Positions 8,073 to 16,720 of a DNA stretch of 64,000 nt are shown piece by piece. A program made the position numbers and the translations under genes. The stretch is from assembly GCF_000003815.2 (NCBI RefSeq), contig NC_049997.1, forward strand, positions 11,015,507-11,079,506, in the 5' to 3' direction. This DNA is from Branchiostoma floridae (Eukaryota > Chordata > Leptocardii > Amphioxiformes > Branchiostomatidae). Position 1 is the stretch's first letter; every line of letters starts with the position of its first letter. Below the pieces are notes generated by a model that was not told where the DNA came from, did no database searches, and saw nothing but the letters and a program-made list of their open reading frames with translations.

Positions 8073-9630
8073 AGGGACCGTACGGCGTTTAGTGAGGGGG
8101 GAGGGCCGGTCACCAGAGGGTCGGGTCAAAAATTTTTTGCAAGACCCTCCCCCAAGGTAAAAAATTTTTTGCTAGGCCCTCCCCCCAAGGCAATTCTTTT
8201 TTGCTTGGCCCTCCCCCTCCTAGCAACTTTGAAAAAAATATTCAAGACGCCAATAAAACACTGCGCTCCCATTTGGAAATATGCTTTGCGTCATACTTTT
8301 TCATGATTTTCATCGAGAAGCAGATCTCTCACCCCTAGTAAAAAAAGGAAAACAGAATGGCTCGAAATATCTGCTTAATAGAGGGATAAATATCTGCTTC
8401 ATAGAGGCATAAATATTTGCTTTATTGAAGCTATTTCATTGTTTTGATATTAAAACAATACCTACAAAGCATTTGTATCTGAATTTCTAGTAGATTTGCG
8501 CCACGAAGCGGCGCGCGCCCCGCTCCCTAAATTTACGTATTGCAAGCTCGCGGGCCTGAGCGGCTTGACGGAAACTATTTTTAATTTACATATATTTTGG
8601 ACTTTTTCTTGGTTCTGTGGTGGTAATAACTTACGGTAAATCGGGGGGAAAAATGAAAACCAAAACGACAGCACGATTCGACTACCAAAACTGTAGTGGG
8701 GAGGGGGGGCGCCGACGCGTGACGCTGATTTTCCCACGGCGGGGTAGACGGGTCGCCTCTCTCTAGCCGCCGGTGGGCGTGAGAACGCAGACTTGCAGGA
8801 GATATTTTACTAGTTTTAGAAATGACACGCTTTTTTTGCTACGATTTCCTGCATTGCTTTAAGTTTTTTTATGGGAAAATTTGCTGGTTAGATGACATTT
8901 CTATGAAAAAAAAAATACGAGGGTTTCAAGTTTTTGAGAACGACGTTCCGAACACCATGTCCGGCGCCAAAGCCACGAAGAATCGCAAGGTAGGTCCGGG
9001 AAAATTTTGAAATCTTGACCCTCTTAAAAGCTATTTTCTTCAGTTTAAAGGAAATATTTTGCTGACAAACAAAGCCAACTTTAATGGCATTTCAATTTAG
9101 AAATACAAAATTAAATCCCCCCAAACACATTATCACGATGTCGGTCACCAAAGGCGTGAGGCCGGACGCGTCAAAAGGGATCCAGGGAAATTTGCAAATA
9201 TTTACCCTCGAGCTCTGAAACGCCATTTCTTACATTTTGAGGGCATCAAGACAGTGGTAAATTTTGCTGGCAGACTAATCTAGAGTTTAATAACATTTCT
9301 GTAAGTGAAAAAGGTTTTCGAGGGCGTCATGCATAAGCCCCGCCCCCTCCCTTTCGCATTTTCACTGTGTCCCGAGCGCCAACCTTGGGTGATCCCTTGC
9401 AGAGGTCCAGAAAAGTTTTGAAATCTTGACCCTCTGAAACGCCGTTTCTTGGATTTTAAGGGACATATTTTGCTGGCAGACGAAGCTATTTTTTTTTTTT
9501 GCTTGGCCCTCCCACCAAGTCAATTTTTTTTTGCAAGGCCCTCCCCCTGGCAAAATATTTTTTTGTTTGCCCCCCCCCCCCCCCCCCTGGCGACCGGCCC
9601 TCCCCCTTCGCTAAATGCCGTACGGTCCCT
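8073..9630. mobile_element. 1.56-kb inverted-repeat (foldback) element
   Basis: The left end AGGGACCGTACGGC(G)TTTAG is mirrored at the right end CTAAATGCCGTACGGTCCCT. Similarity between the arms continues for well over 100 bp as GC-rich repeats of the type GGCCCTCCCCC...TTTTTTTGC. The interior holds three diverged direct copies of a roughly 210-bp unit (GAAATCTTGACCCTCT...ATTTTGCTG(A/G)CA near 9010, 9200 and 9418). No transposase is visible, so it is non-autonomous. No target-site duplication could be identified. Confidence 0.75.
9570..9587 (+). repeat. poly-C run (18 C)
   Basis: A homopolymer inside the right arm of the foldback element. It is likely length-unstable. Confidence 0.9.
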
Positions 9631-9687
9631 AATTTGCATAATTCATGTCTGAAGATATTCACCTTTTTGACCTACATGTGTGAATGA

Positions 9688-9939
9688 GCACGTCACCGGA
9701 ACGTACTGCGCCTGCGCGAAAAGTATAGACATGCTAAACCTTGCTAAACCCCCGGTTTACTAAAGGGCCGCATTTAAGAAAGTACGTGCGTATATAAGGG
9801 TAAAATCCCGTGTACGTTTTGCATGAAACCATGTCTCTAACATATACTGTGCAACAAGCGAGATTTCAATGCAACGTTGACCAAACCAAGCCCCAAAACA
9901 CCACGGTTCGCGCAGGCGCAGTACGTTCCGGTGACGTGC
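9688..9939. repeat. perfect 33-bp inverted repeat with GC-rich arms
   Basis: The arm 9688-9720 (GCACGTCACCGGAACGTACT, then GCGCCTGCGCGAA) is exactly reverse-complementary to 9907-9939. The arms contain an NRF1-like core (GCGCCTGCGC / GCGCAGGCGC) and a CRE-like half site (ACGTCA). A TATA-like word (GTATATAAGG, about 9788) lies between them. It could be a MITE or a promoter-bearing element remnant. Confidence 0.8.
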
Positions 9940-10504
9940 TGTGTGAATGCATCATCTACCAGGTACCAGTGAGGAATGATGCAGTTTTCTCATTAATTAT
10001 GCAAATTAGGTCAGGATTAGCATTATTGACATCCGTTGATGTTCCTCTTGAACAATTTGCAATTGTCCAGAGTATGAAGTACCTGTTATTTAGAAATATA
10101 AATTTTCTTCATTTCTATGCGGGGGTCCCGTGCTCGAGGAGGTGCCTCGACCACGTTAAACAGCCTCATTACTCTTACTTGGGGTACCTACTGGCTGGCA
10201 AAATACACCAGATGATTATTATGCAAACCTAGTCCTAATTTGCATAATCAACATACCAGTTTGTTGGTCTCCATCAAATTTACATGTAGGTTAAAAAATC
10301 ATGAAAATTGAGAACCATTTATATAATACGTCAACCGGAAAATTTAACATCATTTTTGTCGAAGGTGAAGTTGGAAATTTCCTTCACACCCCTGAAACAT
10401 AGTGGTACAGCCCAGATCATATTGTTGACCTTTGCCCTCTGAGGCCGACATTTGTCTCGATCGTGGCCGTGGGAGCAGACGAAACAACGTTTCCCAGGTA
10501 GTTT
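9940..10504. other. intergenic, nothing recognised
   Basis: No coding exon was recognised. ATTTGCATAAT-type words recur at 9631, 10000 and 10220 and suggest old repeat fragments. Confidence 0.4.
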
Positions 10505-11290
10505 CTGCCGTTCCTTAACTTCCTATTATCTCTAAAAGTAGGTAAGAATGATTTTGTGGTGTTTTGCTAGAACATAAAGAAGTGAGTATTGGACTTTGCA
10601 ACTACATATCAAGAAAAATTGGTGGTGCCTTTTTTACGAAATTATGTGGGGAGGGGGGCGTTTGTTGTGAAAGTCGTTTAATTCGTTCAAGGAGATAATA
10701 AATTCGTTATTGTGCCGTTTCGTATAATTCAGGGAGTAAATACAAATGTTCTGATAATACTTGCGTCATATAATTTATGAATTCAACTATATCTATTAAT
10801 AAAATCAATTTCCACAGTGACACACGGATAATAAACTCACATCATAGGCCCAGGGCTGCCATCGACTGTGCCCCACTGTCAACCGACAGGAACCAAGGAC
10901 GTTATGATATAACGTCCTTGCAGGAACGGACTAACATGTCTGTACTCTCAGACTTACCTCGGTTTATCTCTAAACAGTATGCTCGTGCGGTTTTCACCAG
11001 TATCTTTACCAGAAATACACCGACACTTTGAAATAAATCACAACTGCGTATACCATTTTTTTTACTTCATCTAATAGTATGTTGTCACATAAAAGCAAAT
11101 ACGCACAGGAGTCTGCCTGTAGAAAAAAGATTTCGTGGCATCGACGGCTTGTTGTAAAAACAGAAGACGTCAGGCTTTACTGTCCAGAATTTACAGATTG
11201 GGATCCCTTTTCAATGTGTTTCTAGTAGTATTGACCTCAGAATATCTATCTATACTCCAAACTAGCATATGTACTTTCCAGACAGTAATA
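10505..11290 (+). repeat. 5' part of the tandem segmental duplication (copy 2), with candidate ZNF-B first-exon donor
   Basis: Matches 4096-4660 in order. It retains the donor-like AGTAG|GTAAGAATG at 10537-10549. It is longer than copy 1, with a hairpin and other inserts. Confidence 0.7.
10894..10920. repeat. perfect 12-bp stem, 3-nt loop hairpin
   Basis: CAAGGACGTTAT - GAT - ATAACGTCCTTG. It lies upstream of ZNF-B, inside the duplicated 5' region, and is absent from copy 1. Confidence 0.85.
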
Positions 11291-11623
11291 CTTGGGCTTG
11301 GTTCAGTTCAATCCTCTTCTGTACCCAGTGGTACGTAAGGCTTCAGGAAGTTCTTCCATCATTGTCTGTCAGCAGCAACTCTGTGGGGCCCCATCCAATG
11401 AGAAACCCCATTTCTTCACCTCCTTCTCTATGCAGCGCTTAGCTTGGTAGCCTGACTGAATCATGCCTACAGCTGCCTGCTCAACATCTGCCGTCCCCCT
11501 AGAGGATGAGGGTAGGGGCCAGTTTACAGCCTGGGAGAGCAGAGTTTGCAATTTTTAAATACACAGACTATGGTAAAGCTTATATGTTATTGACTGACAT
11601 TGTTGCTGCATTTTCAATTCCAG

Positions 11624-12405
11624 ACATAGCCATGGCCCTCTCCCAGGACATGACCTTGACCCCTGACCCCCAACCCCTGGCTCTGTCCCAGGATGTGACC
11701 TTGACCCCTGACCCCCGACCCCTGGGCCTGTCTCAGGACGTGACCTTGGCGGTTCTCCCCAGACTGTACATGGAGGAAGTGGTGTCTGAACTGGGCAGGA
11801 GAAACATCAGCACCGGGGACGTCAACAACAAGGAGCTGCTGGTGGCTGTGCTGAGGGTTGTCATGGAGAAGGAATACAGCGGGACGGGAGGGTCGTCAGG
11901 GCAACCCAATGTCACAGACACACACACTTACGTAACGAGTAACGGTGCAACTGAAATCTGCTTCAGTTTCGAGCCAGAAGACTCACACACTGACTCTGAA
12001 GATGGCATCAACAGTAGTAGATTACAGGAGAACAAAGATGCTGAAACCGAAGCTTCTTCTACTGTGGTCATATCTTACACAGAGGAAGATAGGCCACATG
12101 AGGTATCTAACACCGAGGTAGTCTTAGCCACGGATGCAACTCCAGCTTTCAGTCCATCCACCAATATTAATGAGACAAATGACAGAGGAACGATGGAAGA
12201 TGAAGTTATTGAAGGAGTGAGAGAAGGAAGAGAAGAATCAGTAGAAGAACAGGCCAGATTAACCTCAGAAGTAGTAGAGAATGACTCTATGGACCAGACT
12301 GATACAGTGTCATATGCAGAAGTTGACTTAACCTGCACTTCTGTTGCAGAAATGGTAGTTTGGTTGCCAGGGCAACAAGGGAACAATGGAGCGCAAACTG
12401 TACAG
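11624..12405 (+). CDS. ZNF-B exon: LSQD repeats, SAP-like domain, acidic region
   Basis: The acceptor TTCAATTCCAG ends at 11623 and is nearly identical to that of ZNF-A. The ATG at 11632 is in the context GCCATGG. The donor ACAG|GTGAGT ends the exon at 12405. The LSQD units read LSQDMTLTPDPQPLA, LSQDVTLTPDPRPLG and LSQDVTLAVLPRLYMEE; the last unit runs directly into the helical domain. The rest is rich in Glu, Asp, Ser and Thr (for example EGVREGREESVEEQ), which resembles an acidic activation-type region. This last point is composition only. Confidence 0.85.
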
Positions 12406-14519
12406 GTGAGTACAGTATATATTGGCTTCTGTTGGTCAATATTGATGAAGATAAACTCATATTTCATATCAGCCCTACAACATTGGCTATGGCAGTTCTA
12501 CATGTATATGAGAATGACAGTCTCTGCCACATGTTTGTTGCAAATTTCGTTCTGTGGATCCATTTTTCTTCTGCACTACACATCTGTCTACTTTCTCCTA
12601 ATTTTAGTTGGTTGAACAGTGTTCATCTAGATTTCTCTTACTGGAATGGTCATTAATTATAAGTAACTTAAAGTATGTAATTAAGTCCTACCAAAGAAAT
12701 GTGGAAATGTACTCGGTACAAATAGCAGGAAATGTGCATAAAAAATCCATAATTTGTTTTCTGAAGAAAGATATGGAATGTGAATATTTTTTGTAAATGT
12801 AGATATTCTTCCTAACAATTTTTTGTGAAATATTGAATTTGCGGTGTCTGCCAATTTGATGATCAATAAATTTGTTAGTGCACATATGGGATATATCATT
12901 CCAAGAGGGTTGAAATCATTTATCTATTTCATTTTAAGACAGGCAGGTTGGTGACTCCTTCAACTTTTGAAAGTTCATTTCCAAATGGACCCACCGTATA
13001 TGTTTAATCAACTTAAAAGGACAAGACTAAGGCATGATCTAGACACGGTTTTTCCCGATATCGGCGAGCCAACAACCTCTCGCCGACAGCTTTTTTTCAG
13101 CATCTAGATGGAACTGCAATATCGCCATAAAGATATCGGCAGAATTTCTCCCGAAAGGTCTGGACCATTCACCCGATAGGTTAGCAGGGGTCCCCGATAG
13201 CTTGGCAGGGGTCCCCGACAGTTTTCGCACGCATGTAGATGTGTCCCGACTTCGGGAGGGCTCATTAGCATATAACGCGGGCTCATTAGGCTATATAGCT
13301 GTTTATGACTGCAAGTGCCACGGGTGTCCCGCGGCCAACGTTCCAGATCCCTTCCGACGTCTCCACAGATATCAGCAAAAACTGTGTCTAGATGGGGCCT
13401 AACAAAGATTTGTCAAATTATTTTTTACAGTTTGCTGAGGAGGAGTCAAGTGGTGAGAAGAAATCCTACAAGTGTTCTCTCTGCGACTACACAACCCGTT
13501 ACGCTTCAAACCTAACGAGGCACAACCAAGTGCACTCTGGGGACAGGCCCTTCAAATGTGCCCACTGTGACTACGCAGGGGGGTCCAAAAAAGCCCTGAA
13601 GCAGCACATGTCCCGCCACACTGGTGAGAAACCACTGGGGTGTAAAGAGTGTGGGTTCAGGACGGCCTACAGGACAGCGTTAGACTATCACCTGAAGACT
13701 CACACTGGGCACAAACCCTTCATGTGCGACAAGTGCGGGCACCGCTCTGCCAACAAAGCCAGCTGGCGAACACACATGAAAACTCACACCAAGGTGCCTC
13801 TCAGGTGTGAAAGTTGCGGGTACACCGCATCCAAACCCTCATACCTTGCTGCACACTTGAGGACTCACGACGAAGAGAAACTGCTGAAGTGTCCAGACTG
13901 TGACCACGAGGCCGTGGGAAGAAGGGAACTCCAACTCCACATGAGGACCCATTCTGGGGAGAAGCTGTTTGCCTGTGAGAGGTGCCCGTACAAGTCTCGC
14001 TACAAGTCTGGCCTGACAAACCATCTCAAGACACACACGGGGGAGAAACCGCACAAATGTGAGCAGTGTGGTTACAGGGCGGCACAGAAGGCAACCTTAT
14101 ACAGACACATGAGAACCCACACAGGAGAGAAACCCTATCCATGTACAGTATGTGGTCGCAGCTGTGCTACTCAATATCTTCTTCAAACCCACATGAAGTC
14201 CCATCAACCCAAAGGCCCGCTGGTGTGTAAAGACTGTAACTACAGGACCATGCACAAGGCAGACATGAACCGGCACATCAGAACCCACACAGGGGAGAAA
14301 CCCTACAGCTGTGAGGAGTGTGATTACAGGGCGACTAACAAGTCAGCTCTGGTGTTCCACACCAGGATACACAAAGGGGAGAAACCCTTCAGATGTCAGC
14401 TTTGTGACTACGCAGCAGTGAGGAAAGACTTGTTAACTGCACATTTACGGAGACATGCAAAGACTTTAACTTACCACCAGTGCTCTGCCATACATGTAGA
14501 GTGCGTGCATGGTAAGTGA
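11632..14519 (+). CDS. ZNF-B: intact 12-finger C2H2 protein with LSQD/SAP-like N-terminus (spliced)
   Basis: Two coding exons, 11632-12405 and 13431-14519, join in phase 0 and give 620 residues. The N-terminus has three LSQD units, the SAP-like domain (about residues 43-82) and an acidic Ser/Thr/Glu-rich, probably disordered region to residue 258. Twelve consecutive C2H2 units follow. The TGEKP-like linkers between most fingers are typical of DNA-contacting arrays, so a nuclear DNA-binding regulator is likely. The gene is the paralogue of ZNF-A: same start context, same domain, same splice phase and same finger count. It shows no frameshift or stop, so it is the probable functional copy. I do not recognise a named orthologue. 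Confidence 0.85.
12406..13430 (+). other. ZNF-B intron
   Basis: Bounded by GTGAGT and TTTTTTACAG. It holds the inverted-repeat element at 13037-13393 immediately before the acceptor. The rest is AT-rich with no recognised feature. Confidence 0.8.
13037..13393. mobile_element. MITE-like element with ATCTAGACAC termini in the ZNF-B intron
   Basis: The left end ATCTAGACACGGTTTTTCCC and the right end AAAAACTGTGTCTAGAT are inverted repeats. Inner words (GATATCGGC / GATATCAGC) extend the similarity. It is about 357 bp. Direct sub-repeats (CAGGGGTCCCCGA) occur at about 13185 and 13206. It ends only 37 bp before the splice acceptor. Confidence 0.65.
13431..14519 (+). CDS. ZNF-B zinc-finger exon (12 C2H2 units)
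   Basis: After the acceptor TTTTTTACAG the frame opens with FAEEESSGEKKSYKCSLC. Twelve units follow with C-x2-C and H-x3-H spacing: YKCSLC, FKCAHC, LGCKEC, FMCDKC, LRCESC, LKCPDC, FACERC, HKCEQC, YPCTVC, LVCKDC, YSCEEC and FRCQLC. Unit 9 (CTVCGRSCATQ) carries an extra Cys. The stop TGA at 14517-14519 lies inside a donor-like GGTAAGTGA. Transcripts could in principle splice there, but a stop at the end of the finger exon is typical for the family. Confidence 0.92.
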   Translation, partial: FAEEESSGEKKSYKCSLCDYTTRYASNLTRHNQVHSGDRPFKCAHCDYAGGSKKALKQHMSRHTGEKPLGCKECGFRTAYRTALDYHLKTHTGHKPFMCDKCGHRSANKASWRTHMKTHTKVPLRCESCGYTASKPSYLAAHLRTHDEEKLLKCPDCDHEAVGRRELQLHMRTHSGEKLFACERCPYKSRYKSGLTNHLKTHTGEKPHKCEQCGYRAAQKATLYRHMRTHTGEKPYPCTVCGRSCATQYLLQTHMKSHQPKGPLVCKDCNYRTMHKADMNRHIRTHTGEKPYSCEECDYRATNKSALVFHTRIHKGEKPFRCQLCDYAAVRKDLLTAHLRRHAKTLTYHQCSAIHVECVHGK

Positions 14520-14555
14520 TTCTGTTCTTGGGCCAGAAGATTATTGTGTTCGAAT

Positions 14556-14849
14556 CCTGGCTGTTGCTTAGACTCAGTTGCAGTCTTCGAATCTGGGTTC
14601 GCGATCTTCAACGTTAGCTGGGTTCTCTTGTGCCGGGAAGGGGAGTTTGCCGAGGAAGGGAGTATGCTGTGAAAGGGGTTTCGGGACGGGGCAAAATCGC
14701 TATCACGGCAAACTTTCATAGCATACTCCCTTCCTCGGCAAACTCCCTTTCCCGGCATAAGAGAACCCAGCCAACGTTGAAACTCGCGAACTCCCCCAAT
14801 AAAAACCAGCCTCGTTCGAAGACTGCAACGGAGTCTAGCTGTTGCTAGG
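14556..14849. mobile_element. foldback MITE after ZNF-B, may provide its poly(A) signal
   Basis: Long inverted arms: the left contains TTGCAGTCTTCGAA, CTGGGTTCTCTTGTGCCGGG and GTTTGCCGAGGAAGGGAG; the right contains the reverse complements. The termini are CCTGGCTGTTGCTTAGACTC and GAGTCTAGCTGTTGCTAGG. AATAAA at 14799-14804 on the plus strand is the first such hexamer after the ZNF-B stop. Confidence 0.8.
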
Positions 14850-15118
14850 GGTATACATAATATTATGTAATTCAATATGATTGTAATTCAGCAGTGATGG
14901 ACCTGTTTCTATTGTATGGTTGTTTCATTCTCAGTGCTTATGCTTAAATGAATACAACTACTAGTATGTGTAGGGAGATGCCTTAGCAAATTTACAAAAA
15001 AAGCCCTTGGTGACTTTTATAAAGGCTTTTTTTGTAAAATAACTTGTATAAGGATATATGTCTAGGGATTTGATATAAAGAATGGACACACTTCAAGTCA
15101 TATACAACAGTTAGTCCG
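14850..15118. other. intergenic between convergent ZNF-B and SYT7
   Basis: AT-rich sequence with a short inverted pair (AAAAAAAGCC at 14996 and GGCTTTTTTTGTAA at 15025). No gene was recognised. Confidence 0.5.
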
Positions 15119-15124
15119 TTTATT
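15119..15124 (-). terminator. SYT7: candidate SYT7 polyadenylation signal
   Basis: AATAAA on the minus strand (TTTATT on plus), about 1.5 kb after the SYT7 stop. No equally good hexamer was noticed between, but I did not search exhaustively. Confidence 0.35.
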
Positions 15125-16615
15125 TCTGTACAAACACATTTTTTATCAAAAGTCTTCAGACGTCTAGTCAACACCTAACATATAGAAATTTAAATAGTCA
15201 AACAACACTGTTACAGCTCCCACCAGGTATCTACTTCACAAAATAAATACATTTAATTTGTACAAGATAGGTTCACTTTTCTCTGAGATTATTCTTAACA
15301 CACTACACACCTTCTTGACTTTAACTTCTTAAGTTTCTTTAAAGAAAATATTTCCCCTGCCTGTTTCCATACACACGACTTTATGTTCTTATCAAAAAGA
15401 CAGTCCAGTAATGTCGCAGTGGTAGAGAAATTTATAAATGTTTTACATATTATTAAACATCTAACAGCAAACGTAGGTACCACATATAAAATAAGTTGTG
15501 AATGTGCATATTATATAAACATGGAAGCTTAGCCATAGTGATATTTGGAGAAGTTAGTTTGGGTTTTCTTGTTCAAAGTACATATCTTGTGGCACAAAGA
15601 CAACATTTAAGTATAAGACATCGCATGATACAGAAATCGAAAATTACAGTAAAAAAGTTTGCTTTCAGAGTTAAGGATGATATTCCATTCACAGCTACAC
15701 TTGGTGTAGACCTACATACATGTACATGTTACAGAATTTTCTCAATTCCTTACTGAAAAGGTAATTTTACTAATTATAATTAAATATTAATTTTATCATA
15801 AGTTTTGTCTAAATTCCTTTACTGATAGCATTATTCCCAAACTAAGGTGTACTTACAAGAAAGGAGCAGGATAAAGGACTATATAGAGCATTTTCAATGA
15901 AAGATATTATTACTGTATTTCTTTTGCTGTTTTAGCTTTGGTCCCATTTCTTTATCCATACAAAAATTTCTGGTGGGAAATATTCAGATATGATTTCATC
16001 TAAAAATGGCACATTTTCTCCTATCCTCAAAATAATTTACAAATTCAATATTTTTTTTATATTCACAATTTATCTAATGTCATGATTTTTACACAGGGGA
16101 GAAAACATGTTACGTTATATAATTATACTATGCATAACATCATTATAGTCTGAATCCCTTAGATATTTCCCAATTGCAACCAATTTACAAAATGTGTCTC
16201 AGTTTTTTATAAAAAAAGTCCTAATAATCTCCTGGCCACACATACATGTACAAGATACCAAAATATACATCTGCAAAATAGTTTTACAGTATAAATACTT
16301 TGCATCTAGACATATGAAAATACCCATCCACCCGTCTTATTTACGAAAATACCAATTTCTCCCAATTAACAAGTATTATGTATTACACAGCTTTTAAAAG
16401 GTACCGAACTGAAGGGAAGGCCCCCAGTAGAAGCAAGGGGTTTAAAGCACATATTAGCTTCTTGGTGAGAGATTTTCATTAACATATTTAGAGACTGTGA
16501 GAGGGAGTATGACTCAGTTCAGTGGTCACAAGTTGTAGCTCCTTATATATACATACTATATGGCATCTATACAGTTAGTATGGCCTAGCATAGTCTAGGT
16601 TGGGGAGAAAAGCTC
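15125..16615 (-). other. SYT7: probable SYT7 3' UTR
   Basis: AT-rich sequence directly downstream of the SYT7 stop, without acceptor-like exon boundaries or repeats. Its extent depends on the poly(A) site above. Confidence 0.4.
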
Positions 16616-16720
16616 CTATTTCTTGAGACCATGCCACATGGCCACCGGTTGTCTTGGTTTGGAGATCATCTCCTTCCAGTGTTTGGTCTCCAGAGGGCCG
16701 CTCCGAGGGGCCAGGCAGAC
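16616..16720 (-). CDS. SYT7: SYT7 last coding exon (C2B end, C-terminus)
   Basis: The acceptor CTTCTCCAG precedes 16720, at phase 0. It encodes [18 protein letters not shown] to AMWHGLKK and a TAG at 16618-16616. The HWK.M...PR.P.A.WH.L signature is the conserved C2B C-terminal helix and WHXL motif used in vesicle docking. Confidence 0.95.
   Translation of the reverse strand, partial: VCLAPRSGPLETKHWKEMISKPRQPVAMWHGLKK

Noticed and set aside
11349-11551. Minus-strand open frame upstream of ZNF-B with protein-like composition (TADVEQAAVGMIQSGY...KKWGFSLDG)
   Set aside because: It looks like a possible exon of an unknown gene, but no matching neighbour exons or convincing splice sites were found. 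Too weak to annotate.
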